Shown: piece after piece, positions 20,564-28,170 of the stretch | Layout: every line of letters starts with the position of its first letter | Position numbering within the stretch: the stretch's first letter is position 1 | Source of the DNA: Arthrobacter subterraneus | Lineage (GTDB): Bacteria > Actinomycetota > Actinomycetes > Actinomycetales > Micrococcaceae | DNA length: 64,000 nt | Assembly: GCF_900099735.1 (NCBI RefSeq) | Contig: NZ_FNDT01000003.1 | Location: 124,001-188,000 of the forward strand | Direction of reading: 5' to 3' | The notes under the pieces: generated by a model | Database searches by the model: none | What the model was told of the DNA's origin: nothing | The model's input: only the letters and a program-made list of their open reading frames with translations | Translations under genes and position numbers: made by a program

Positions 20564-20664
20564 CTCCGCCGGACGCTAGCCGAGCTGGACCGGTGAGGTG
20601 CCGTCTCTCCTCCTACTGGCCGCTCCGCCAGACGCTAGCCGAGCTGCACCGGTGAGGTGCCGTC
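20564..20664. repeat. 42-bp direct repeat copying the 3' end of the transglutaminase gene
   Basis: Copies at 20564-20605 and 20623-20664 match at 40 of 42 positions, period 59. The second copy holds the final nine codons, the TAG and 12 further bases of the minus-strand transglutaminase gene. The first lies downstream of that stop, directly after the convergent marR gene. Confidence 0.95.
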
Positions 20665-21438
20665 GTCGTCGTGCAGGATATCTGCGGTGGCGGTGACCTT
20701 GATCGTGTCCAGGGTGAGGCTACCGCCGACCGTGGAAAGGAACGCCGTGTCCGAGGCGTCACGCCCGGTGGCGATGCGCAGCAGGTTGGTCCGCGGAGCC
20801 AGGCCGGTTGCGTCCACGACATGCCAGGCGCCGTCCACCCACGCCTCCACTACTGCATGGAAATCCATCGGCGTCAGGCCCGGCGCATACACCGACACCA
20901 GGCGTGCCGGGACGTCCTTGGCGCGCAGCAGCGAAATGACCAGGTGGGCATAGTCCCGGCAGACGCCCCGGCGGGCCAGCAGCGTGTCCGTGGCGCCGTC
21001 GGTATGGCGGGAAGATCCGGACACATAACTGATGTTTCCGCTCACCCATTCGCGGACGGCCTGCAGCAACTCTGTACCCTGCAGGCTGCCGAACAGCCCG
21101 TACGAGGTCGGCAGCAGCCTGTCCGATTCGCAGTACCGGCTGGGGCGCACGTACCGGATGAGATCAGCCTCGGTTCGCTCGGCTGCGGTGGCTGTCCCTG
21201 AGACCTCGGCTCGGTAGTTCAGCTCAAGCGTGGCCGGTTCCTCCAGCGTCAGCGTATGGAGAAGCCCGCCGTGCAGGTCCTCGACTACTGCCGGTTCCAC
21301 CGCCTCGCCATTCGCTGTGATCTCCAGCGTTTCAGCAAGCGCCGTATACCCGTCATTGCGCGCAACCGCCACCGAGAAAGCCATTGACGTACCGGCTCGT
21401 GTGCGGGCGGTCAGCTGAGCCGTCACTGTTCGATTCAT
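20635..21438 (-). CDS. Transglutaminase-like cysteine protease family protein
   Basis: 267 residues from the ATG at 21438, with GGAG upstream. The C-terminal transglutaminase-core domain has the Cys-His-Asp triad in order: RRGVCRDYAHLVISLLRA (Cys), DFHAVVEAWVDG (His) and WHVVDATGL (Asp). An N-terminal beta-rich domain precedes it, as in bacterial transglutaminase-like proteins. No signal peptide is seen. The activity could be proteolytic or transamidating; the substrate is unknown. It is divergent from the SDR gene, with 92 bases for both promoters. Confidence 0.88.
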   Translation of the reverse strand: MNRTVTAQLTARTRAGTSMAFSVAVARNDGYTALAETLEITANGEAVEPAVVEDLHGGLLHTLTLEEPATLELNYRAEVSGTATAAERTEADLIRYVRPSRYCESDRLLPTSYGLFGSLQGTELLQAVREWVSGNISYVSGSSRHTDGATDTLLARRGVCRDYAHLVISLLRAKDVPARLVSVYAPGLTPMDFHAVVEAWVDGAWHVVDATGLAPRTNLLRIATGRDASDTAFLSTVGGSLTLDTIKVTATADILHDDDGTSPVQLG

Positions 21439-21530
21439 TCGGCGAAGCTCCTGGCGGATCTCGATGAGGGATGGGGTGTGCCGGTCTGAAACACTGGCTG
21501 TAACACGGTACGACGAGAAAGGCACACCCT

Positions 21531-22457
21531 GTGAATCGCTCCATGCCTGAAAGCTCCGGCGACCCTCGTCTGGACGGCAAGACCGCCGTCGTGACCGGCG
21601 CAAACAGCGGCCTCGGGCTGCAGACCGCCATCGGCCTGGCCCGCCGCGGGGCGTCGGTGGTACTCGCCTGCCGCAGCGAGGAACGGGGCGCAATAGCCCT
21701 GCAGCGTGCTCGTGAAGCTTCGGGAAGTGCCTCGCTCACGCTGCGCCTCCTCGATCTGGCGGACCTCGGATCGGTGAGGTCCTTCTCTCGTGAGTGGAAC
21801 GGTCCCCTGGACATCCTCGTCAACAACGCAGGGGTGATGGCCACACCGCTGAGGCGAACGGCAGACGGCTTTGAGCAGCAGTTCGGAATCAACCACCTCG
21901 GCCACTTTGCGCTGACCGGGCTGCTGCTGGATGCGCTGCGCCGGTCGCCGGGGGCGAGGGTGGTCACAGTCTCGTCGCTGGCGCATCGACGCGGGCGGAT
22001 CGACTTCGACGATCTCAATGCGCATTCCCGCTACCGTCCATGGCGCGCGTATAACCAGAGCAAGCTGGCGAACCTGCTGTTCACCATGGAACTCGACCGC
22101 CGCGTCCGTGCAGCCGGTTGGCCGTTGATCGCCGCGGCAGCCCACCCGGGACTCTCGACGACAAACCTCACAGCCGGCATGCGCGGCGCAGCGGTCCTTG
22201 ACCTGATGGGCGGATTCTTCCGTGTCATGGGGCAGTCGGATGTCGACGGCGCCGCACCGGTCCTGCTCGCCGCGACCGGAGCGCAGGTGCACGGCGGCGA
22301 CTACTACGGTCCGAATGGGCCTGGTGAAACGCGGGGGAAACCGGTTCTCGTTGCGCCGGCCCCGTCAGTCCTGGACGAGTACGTTGCAGCGAAGCTGTGG
22401 TCGGTGAGCGAAGAGCTCACCGGGGTGACCTACGCAGGATTGCCTGCCACTACGTAG
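21531..22457 (+). CDS. Short-chain dehydrogenase/reductase (retinol-dehydrogenase-like)
   Basis: NAD(P)H-dependent oxidoreductase of 308 residues. Coenzyme motif VVTGANSGLGLQTAIGLARR (TGxxxGxG), NNAGVM, the catalytic Ser in VTVSSLAHRRGR and the YxxxK motif YNQSKLANLLF. The length and the INHLGHFALTGLLLDAL segment fit the protochlorophyllide-reductase/WWOX-like subgroup rather than classical 250-residue SDRs. The GTG at 21531 follows GAGAAAGG; an ATG at 21543 is an alternative. Substrate unknown. Confidence 0.88.
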   Translation: MNRSMPESSGDPRLDGKTAVVTGANSGLGLQTAIGLARRGASVVLACRSEERGAIALQRAREASGSASLTLRLLDLADLGSVRSFSREWNGPLDILVNNAGVMATPLRRTADGFEQQFGINHLGHFALTGLLLDALRRSPGARVVTVSSLAHRRGRIDFDDLNAHSRYRPWRAYNQSKLANLLFTMELDRRVRAAGWPLIAAAAHPGLSTTNLTAGMRGAAVLDLMGGFFRVMGQSDVDGAAPVLLAATGAQVHGGDYYGPNGPGETRGKPVLVAPAPSVLDEYVAAKLWSVSEELTGVTYAGLPATT

Positions 22458-22510
22458 CTATCGAACTGGTGTTCGGGAAAAATGTCGGTGGTGGGTGATG
22501 GACTTGGGTC

Positions 22511-23929
22511 ATGAGGTTTTCGGAGCAGCAGTTCGGATCCGGCGCCGGTGCGCCGGCAGCTGATGTTGCCGACGAGGGTGCGCGTCTCGGCCTGACCTCA
22601 GTGTGGGAGGGCTCTGCCGATCCAGCAGCGTCTGGTCCGCGTGGGCGGGTGCAGCTTCCGCCGGTGGATTCCTTCGATCTGCCCCATGCCGTGGAGGCAC
22701 TTGCTCTGGTGTCCGAGCTTCAATCCTGGGCTGAGGCGCAGAAAGCCAAGCTGGTGAACCGGATCCGGGAACACTACCGGCTCAAATCCCTCTACCGGAA
22801 CGACGACGCCGCTGTCGCCGAGGAGGAATCCTCCTTATGGGCGGCAGAAGAGATCGGTGCGGTCCTTCGCCTGCCGGCCCGCACGGCGCGAACGCTCGTG
22901 GAGCAGAGCGAACGCCTCATCCATGCCTATCCGCGGACCTTCCTCGGTCTCGAGTCCGGCAGGCTGTCGTGGCGGCATGCCACCACGGTGGTGGAGGAAT
23001 GCGTCGGTGTTCCCGCAGACTCGGTAGCCCAGTTCGAACAGGAACTTGTCGAAACAGCCGAGCGGTCCACCGTCCCCAAGCTCACCCGCCACGCCCGCGG
23101 CCTCCGCGAACTGCTCCACTCCGACGCCGCGCCCATCCGCACAACTCGTGCCACCGCAGACCGCCGGGTACTCCTCGAACCCGCCCCCGACGGCATGGCC
23201 TGGCTCAGCGCCTATCTACCGGCCGAACAAGCCTGCGGAATCTACAACAGGCTCGACGCCGGAGCCCGCGGCCTTCAGACACCGGATGAACCCCGCACCC
23301 TCACCCAACTCCGCGCCGACGTACTCACCGACCTCCTCACCCACACCTGCGCCGGGAACATCGACACCGGAACCGGATACCGCGGCATCAACGCCACCGT
23401 CCACCTCACCGTCCCCGCACTCACCCTCCTCAACCAACTCCCCGGTGCCGAAGATGCCCCACTCAGCGACACATCTCCCGAAGCTCGCGGCTATCCTCCC
23501 GCGCAGGGGCCCCGCAGCTACCCGGTCCTGGAGGGCTACGGGCCCATCGACCCCGACACCGCAGCCCGCCTCGCCGCCCATGCACCCTCATTCACCCGGA
23601 TCCTCACCCACCCCCACACCGGAGCAGCACTCTCGATCGGCCGGGCCACCTACCGGCCACCGAAACACCTCCAGGACTGGGTCCGCATCCGCGACAAAAC
23701 CTGCCGACACCCCGGCTGCAACCGGGCAGCGGTCGCCACCGAAATCGACCACACCATCCCCTGGCACCACGGCGGACGCACCAACCACGACAACCTCGCC
23801 TGCCTCTGCGCCAAACACCACCGGCTCAAAACCATCGGGCTCTGGGACTACATGCAACCCGAACCCGGCACCATCACCGCCACCTCACCAGCCGGAAAAA
23901 CCTACACCACCCAACCCCCACCCTTCTAA
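22511..23929 (+). CDS. DUF222 domain protein with C-terminal HNH nuclease motif
   Basis: 472 residues. The N-terminal and middle parts are the alpha-helical DUF222 (13E12-repeat) domain. The C-terminus has the HNH motif CRHPGCNRAAVATEIDHTIP, then WHHGGRTNHDNLACLCAKHH, with paired cysteines that should bind zinc. Such proteins are multicopy in actinobacterial genomes and their role is unclear. From about 23050 to the end the plus strand becomes strongly C-rich and G-poor, unlike neighbouring genes, which suggests a separate history. A CCACCCTT/AAGGGTGG hairpin (23918-23945) spans the stop. Confidence 0.9.
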   Translation: MRFSEQQFGSGAGAPAADVADEGARLGLTSVWEGSADPAASGPRGRVQLPPVDSFDLPHAVEALALVSELQSWAEAQKAKLVNRIREHYRLKSLYRNDDAAVAEEESSLWAAEEIGAVLRLPARTARTLVEQSERLIHAYPRTFLGLESGRLSWRHATTVVEECVGVPADSVAQFEQELVETAERSTVPKLTRHARGLRELLHSDAAPIRTTRATADRRVLLEPAPDGMAWLSAYLPAEQACGIYNRLDAGARGLQTPDEPRTLTQLRADVLTDLLTHTCAGNIDTGTGYRGINATVHLTVPALTLLNQLPGAEDAPLSDTSPEARGYPPAQGPRSYPVLEGYGPIDPDTAARLAAHAPSFTRILTHPHTGAALSIGRATYRPPKHLQDWVRIRDKTCRHPGCNRAAVATEIDHTIPWHHGGRTNHDNLACLCAKHHRLKTIGLWDYMQPEPGTITATSPAGKTYTTQPPPF

Positions 23930-24214
23930 GACGAAGGAAGGGTGGACGGTGGGAGAAATCCCCCAGCCGATCCGTCCCACCCGAACACTAAGTGGAGGGT
24001 CGGCCGGAGAGCAGCGCACTCAGAGGTGGGACTGGACGGGGGCACACACCGAGGCGGCGGCTGACGGGTACGCACGCGAGCGCGAGCTGATGGACATGCC
24101 ACGGCCTCGGCCTGAAGGACACTTCCACGAGCGAGCTGACCGGTACGCACGCCAGCGCGTACCTGATGGACACGCCATGGGCTCGACTGGAGCGTGACGC
24201 GAACGCGGGTGCAG
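23930..24214. other. Convergent intergenic region with a degenerate direct repeat
   Basis: 285 bases between the DUF222/HNH gene and the convergent lipoprotein gene. A degenerate 50-base direct repeat is present at about 24060-24109 and 24135-24185 (period 75). It shares GGTACGCACG, CTGATGGACA and other blocks. An open frame crosses it, but its Arg/Ala-rich repetitive translation does not look like a gene. Confidence 0.7.
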
Positions 24215-24997
24215 CTAGCTGGCCACTTGAAGGGACATGATCATCCGCCGGATCGCGTCGAAATCCTTCTGACTGAACCGCTTCTGGGCCTCGGCAATGG
24301 TCGCGAAAGACTGCGTTCGCGAACCGACCTGCGTTGGGTCCAGCGCCCGAAGCTGGACCGCGTCACCGAACGAGTACAGTCCGATGTGATCCGGCCCCTG
24401 AACTGTGTTGTAGAGCACGCACGCCGCTCCGTCCGCTCCACCGACTACGTCGGTAATCCCGTACGAGCTGAAGAACCTGAACCCCTGAATGACCCGAACC
24501 ACGAAGCGGGGCTCAATGGATCCTTCGGCTTCTGCCGTGGAAGGGACATCAACCGGCTCGCTGCTGAGCACGACGTAGGGGCTTGCGCCATCCGCAGCAC
24601 ACTCTTCCGCCGGCGGTGTGATGCGCGTGTGGAGCTGGGCCAGGGTGGCACCGTCAGCGTTCGAGACGTCAAAGTGCAGACCGCCCTCCTCGAACCCCTC
24701 CCCCGGATCTTCGATCGCCTCCACCGTCCAGCTATCGGGCACCTCGAAACTGACAAGCCGCTGCTCATCGGTGAACGCGGTCCAGCCGTCACCGGGCGCT
24801 GGCCGCTCCGGCAGCATGGGAAGCGCCACCGGGGTCGGATTCGCAGTTGCGGATGCTGAGCTCTCTGGGGCTGCGCTCACCGAGGAGGTAGCCGGCGGGC
24901 GGTCACCGATGACAAAGCCGTCACACCCGGTGAGTGCCACGCCCACCGTCAGAAACATGACGGCACCGAGCAGACTGGACCTCACAGGTCGCGTCAT
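24215..24997 (-). CDS. Putative lipoprotein of unknown function
   Basis: 260 residues from the ATG at 24997, preceded by GAAAGGATTGATC. Signal peptide MTRPVRSSLLGAVMFLTVGV with lipobox ALTGC (Cys about residue 24), then a Ser/Ala/Pro-rich linker and a globular domain beginning DGWTAFTDEQRLVSFEVPDS. I see no catalytic motif. The domain resembles actinobacterial surface proteins without known function. It is monocistronic and divergent from the alpha/beta hydrolase gene. Confidence 0.8.
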   Translation of the reverse strand: MTRPVRSSLLGAVMFLTVGVALTGCDGFVIGDRPPATSSVSAAPESSASATANPTPVALPMLPERPAPGDGWTAFTDEQRLVSFEVPDSWTVEAIEDPGEGFEEGGLHFDVSNADGATLAQLHTRITPPAEECAADGASPYVVLSSEPVDVPSTAEAEGSIEPRFVVRVIQGFRFFSSYGITDVVGGADGAACVLYNTVQGPDHIGLYSFGDAVQLRALDPTQVGSRTQSFATIAEAQKRFSQKDFDAIRRMIMSLQVAS

Positions 24998-25089
24998 GAT
25001 CAATCCTTTCGGGTTACTCACGTCCACTCTATGCAGTGAAGCAGCTCACGGGGAGGCATCCGCAGCGGGCGCGGCGCAGAATCACTTCC

Positions 25090-25986
25090 ATGAAGCGTTT
25101 CGTTCAAACCTCCCTGGGTACAGTCGCGGTGCGCGTGCACCCGGGCACTGAGGACCGGACCACCGGGCGGGGCTCGCCCCCGTGGGTGTTTCTCCATGGC
25201 GCCTCGGGTTCCTGGCGTACCTTCCGCGAGCTGACTCTCAACCGGGCGATTCCCGTGGAGTACGACAGCGTCTTTCTTGATCTCCCGGGCTGGGGCGATT
25301 CTCCCGGTCAGGTGCCCTTCACGGTCGATCAGCAGAGCACTGCCGTCGTGGAAGCTCTGACAGCGCTGAACTACCGGTCCTGGTGCCTCTTCGGGCATTC
25401 CATGGGAGCGGTACTTGCTCTGGACATTGCAGCGTCACGCCCCGAAGAAACGCACGCCGTCGTCGCTCTTTCTCCAACCGCGCTGACCGCGGGCGCGGCT
25501 CTGAACCGACCGCTTCGCTACCCGGCGATGGCTCCGCTTGTCGGCATGCACGCACTGATGTTCGTGTTGCGCGCTCTCGGACGAACAGCCCCTGGGCTGC
25601 TGCGTATCGCTGAGCGGACAGGGCTTCTTCGCCTTGTCCTGGGCCCGTTCTTCGTCCGTCCGCGCATGCTGCAGCGTCGTGTCTTCGTGGACTTGGCTGT
25701 CGACGCTCGTCCGGCCTCGTTCATTGCTGCAGCAAACGCGCTGAAAAAGTACGACGCCGGTATCTGGCAGCAGATCGCGGCGCCGACAGTCCTCGCTCGA
25801 GGCAGCCGGGACATCTTCACCCCGGCTGCGGAACTGCATGCGCTTGCAACGCTTATCTCCACTGCTCAAAGCGTGGTTCTGGCCGGAACCGGGCATTTCG
25901 CACACGTAGAAGATCCGGTCGGTACCTGGCAGACGCTGCTGACGGCCCTACAGTCGACTCCGGATTCCCTGCACCTTCCGGACTGA
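25090..25986 (+). CDS. Alpha/beta hydrolase
   Basis: 298 residues from the ATG at 25090. Oxyanion region VFLHGASGSWRTFREL, nucleophile elbow LFGHSMGAVLAL (Ser in GHSMG), Asp probably in ARGSRDIFTPAAEL and His in GTGHFAHVEDP, so the triad is complete. A hydrophobic cap segment lies between the nucleophile and the acid. Esterase, haloperoxidase-like or lipase activity is possible; the sequence alone does not decide. The last six codons and the stop lie in the first unit of a three-copy repeat, so its C-terminal tail may have been changed by the duplication. Confidence 0.88.
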   Translation: MKRFVQTSLGTVAVRVHPGTEDRTTGRGSPPWVFLHGASGSWRTFRELTLNRAIPVEYDSVFLDLPGWGDSPGQVPFTVDQQSTAVVEALTALNYRSWCLFGHSMGAVLALDIAASRPEETHAVVALSPTALTAGAALNRPLRYPAMAPLVGMHALMFVLRALGRTAPGLLRIAERTGLLRLVLGPFFVRPRMLQRRVFVDLAVDARPASFIAAANALKKYDAGIWQQIAAPTVLARGSRDIFTPAAELHALATLISTAQSVVLAGTGHFAHVEDPVGTWQTLLTALQSTPDSLHLPD

Positions 25987-26155
25987 CGAGACGACCGCCC
26001 GCCCGGCAAGCGAGGTGACAGCCCTACGCGCGGCCGCCCAAACCCTGCACCTTCCGGACTGACGAGACGACCGCCCGCCCGGCGAGGTGACGACCCTACG
26101 CGCGGCCGCCCAAACCCTGCACCTTCCGGACTGACGAGACGACCGCCCGCCCGGC
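25967..26155. repeat. Three-copy direct repeat across the ends of two convergent genes
   Basis: An identical 41-base core occurs at 25967-26007, 26043-26083 and 26115-26155. The spacers (35 and 31 bases) are also nearly alike, giving a tandem array with periods of 76 and 72. The first copy contains the TGA of the alpha/beta hydrolase; the spacer after the second copy contains the TAG of the cysteine desulfurase gene, and the third copy encodes part of its C-terminal tail. Confidence 0.97.
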
Positions 26156-27244
26156 AAGCGCTATCTCGGCGTCGCTCGTTGACGCGGTCCAGGACAGCCG
26201 CAATGCTGTCTGGGCGACGTCAGGTTCCACTCCGAGCGCCTGCAGCACCGCTGACGGTTCGCTGGAGCCCGCAGCACAGGCGGATCCGCTCGATGACACC
26301 ACGCCGGCACGTTCCAGCTCCAGCAGAATCGCTTCCCCGTTTGCACCGGGAAAGCAAAACGACGCCACATTCGGCAGCCGTTGCTCCGGATGACCGGTAA
26401 GAAAGGATCCTTCCAGGCCGTCGAGCACAGTGCCGATCAGATGGTTGCGACGCGCAAGCGAAGCAGAATAATGGTCGAGACGTTCCTGCTGGGCAAGCCG
26501 CAATGCGGTTGCCAGGGCCACCGCCCCGGCGACGTTCTCCGTTCCCGACCGGCGCCCCCGCTCCTGGCCGCCGCCATGGATCAGCGGCTCCAACGGAATT
26601 CTCGACCGGACAAAAAGGACGCCACAGCCCTTCGGCGCCCCCAGTTTGTGGCCGGAAATGCTCATCGCGTCTACTCCGAGTTCCGCCGTATCGAGCCGCA
26701 GCCATCCTGCTGCCTGCACCGCATCCGTGTGGAAGGGAATCCTGCGTTCACGGCACACGGCTGACAAGGCGGCAATGGGCTGGACAGTGCCGACCTCATT
26801 GTTGGCGTACATGATGGTGCATAGCGTGGTGTCGTCGTCGAGTGCGGCGCGGAGCGTCTTTTCCTCCACCAGCCCCTCAGCGGTCACGGGAAGCAGCGAG
26901 ATCCGGAAGCCATGCAGCCGTTTCAGGTAGTCAAGCGTTTCAAGAACCGCGGGATGCTCGATCGACGATGCGACAATGTGCTTCCCTCGCGGCCGTGCCA
27001 GCGCAATGCCCTTGATCGCGAGGTTGTCTGCCTCGGTGCCTCCCGAGGTGAAGAGAACGTCTGCCGGTTTGCAGTTCAGCTCCGCGGCAACAAGTCTGCG
27101 CGCGTAATCGAGCGCACGGGCTGCAGATTCACCGACCGTGTGGTGGCTGGACGGGTTTCCGTAATCGGTGGTGAGCAGCGGCCACATGGCTTCAAGCACT
27201 TCCCTGCGAACAGGAGTGGTGGCCGCAGCGTCGAGATAAATCAC
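26096..27244 (-). CDS. NifS/IscS-like cysteine desulfurase of the NAD operon
   Basis: PLP enzyme of 382 residues that takes sulfur from cysteine. It begins with GTG at 27244, overlapping the nadC stop by 4 bases (GTGA). Motifs: YLDAAATTPVRREVLEAM, the PLP lysine in SISGHKLGAPKG, and the active-site cysteine loop in SSGSACAAGS. In other bacteria a NifS-like enzyme beside nadABC supplies sulfur for the 4Fe-4S cluster of quinolinate synthase, and the operon position supports that role here. The last 20 or so residues (LAGRAVVSSVRKVQ onward) come from the repeat array and may be non-essential. Confidence 0.92.
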   Translation of the reverse strand: MIYLDAAATTPVRREVLEAMWPLLTTDYGNPSSHHTVGESAARALDYARRLVAAELNCKPADVLFTSGGTEADNLAIKGIALARPRGKHIVASSIEHPAVLETLDYLKRLHGFRISLLPVTAEGLVEEKTLRAALDDDTTLCTIMYANNEVGTVQPIAALSAVCRERRIPFHTDAVQAAGWLRLDTAELGVDAMSISGHKLGAPKGCGVLFVRSRIPLEPLIHGGGQERGRRSGTENVAGAVALATALRLAQQERLDHYSASLARRNHLIGTVLDGLEGSFLTGHPEQRLPNVASFCFPGANGEAILLELERAGVVSSSGSACAAGSSEPSAVLQALGVEPDVAQTALRLSWTASTSDAEIALAGRAVVSSVRKVQGLGGRA

Positions 27245-28170
27245 CGCCCGTCCTCCCAGGTGCCGGAACCGGCAGGAGCCGCCGTATCCGGCACAGAGGT
27301 TTCGATGCGGAGGTCCAGACCGAGGTCCAGTGCCCGCACGCTATGGGTCAGTGCTCCCGAGGAAATGATGTCGACTCCGGTGCGCGCTATTGCACCGATG
27401 GTTTCCAACCGCACATTGCCGCTTGCCTCCACCAGTGCACGGCCCGCGATTTGGGTGACGCCGGTCGCCAGATCCTCAAGGCTGAAGTTGTCGAGCATGA
27501 TCGTGTCCACTCCGGCCGCCAACACCGGCTCAATCTGGTCCAACCGATCGACCTCCACCTCGAAATGAACGGTATGCGGGAGTGACCGGCGCGCCGCCCG
27601 AAGCGCATCGGTCAGATCGATCGTCCCACCCCGGGTCAGGACGGCCAGATGGTTGTCCTTGGCCATCACAGCGTCCGAGAGGCTGAAGCGGTGATTGAAA
27701 CCTCCGCCGCAGCGCACCGCATGCCGCTCGAGAATGCGCAGTCCCGGTGTGGTCTTCCGGGTGTCCACCACACGGGCACCCGTTCCGGCGACCTCCGCGA
27801 CAAAACGCGCGGTGAGCGTGGCAATCCCGCTCAGCCGTTGCGCAAGATTCAGAGCTACCCGCTCTGCCGTCAGTACGGAACGCGCCGGCCCGGACACCAC
27901 AGCAAGAACACTGCCGGCGTCGAACGCCTCACCGTCCCTGACCTCGAAGGAAACCTCGATCCGCGGGTCGGTGAGACGCATAGCGGATTCAAGCACCTGT
28001 TCACCGCAGAAGATACCCGGTTCACGCGCAATGACGGCCGCATCGGCCTGGGCCTCGGCGGGAATGAGCGTTTGGGAGGTGACGTCTCCCCACGGAGCAT
28101 CTTCGGCAAGTGCTGCGGAAACAATACGGTCGACGTCGGACCCAGCCGGCCTCGCAGACACACGCGTCAT
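27241..28170 (-). CDS. nadC: Nicotinate-nucleotide pyrophosphorylase (carboxylating)
   Basis: Quinolinate phosphoribosyltransferase: quinolinate plus PRPP gives nicotinate mononucleotide. 309 residues from the ATG at 28170, whose first bases overlap the nadB stop (ATGA). Family motifs: EDAPWGDVTSQTL, NLAQRLSGIATLTARFV, DTRKTTPGLRILERHAVRCG (the substrate-binding Arg/Lys segment) and MLDNFSLEDL. A reading from 28347 would run far into nadB and is not needed. Confidence 0.96.
   Translation of the reverse strand: MTRVSARPAGSDVDRIVSAALAEDAPWGDVTSQTLIPAEAQADAAVIAREPGIFCGEQVLESAMRLTDPRIEVSFEVRDGEAFDAGSVLAVVSGPARSVLTAERVALNLAQRLSGIATLTARFVAEVAGTGARVVDTRKTTPGLRILERHAVRCGGGFNHRFSLSDAVMAKDNHLAVLTRGGTIDLTDALRAARRSLPHTVHFEVEVDRLDQIEPVLAAGVDTIMLDNFSLEDLATGVTQIAGRALVEASGNVRLETIGAIARTGVDIISSGALTHSVRALDLGLDLRIETSVPDTAAPAGSGTWEDGR

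Noticed and set aside
23046-24197. Long Pro/Thr/Ser-rich open frame on the plus strand
   Set aside because: Overlaps the DUF222/HNH gene in another frame; low-complexity translation arises from C-rich codons. The 3' part runs through the degenerate repeat.
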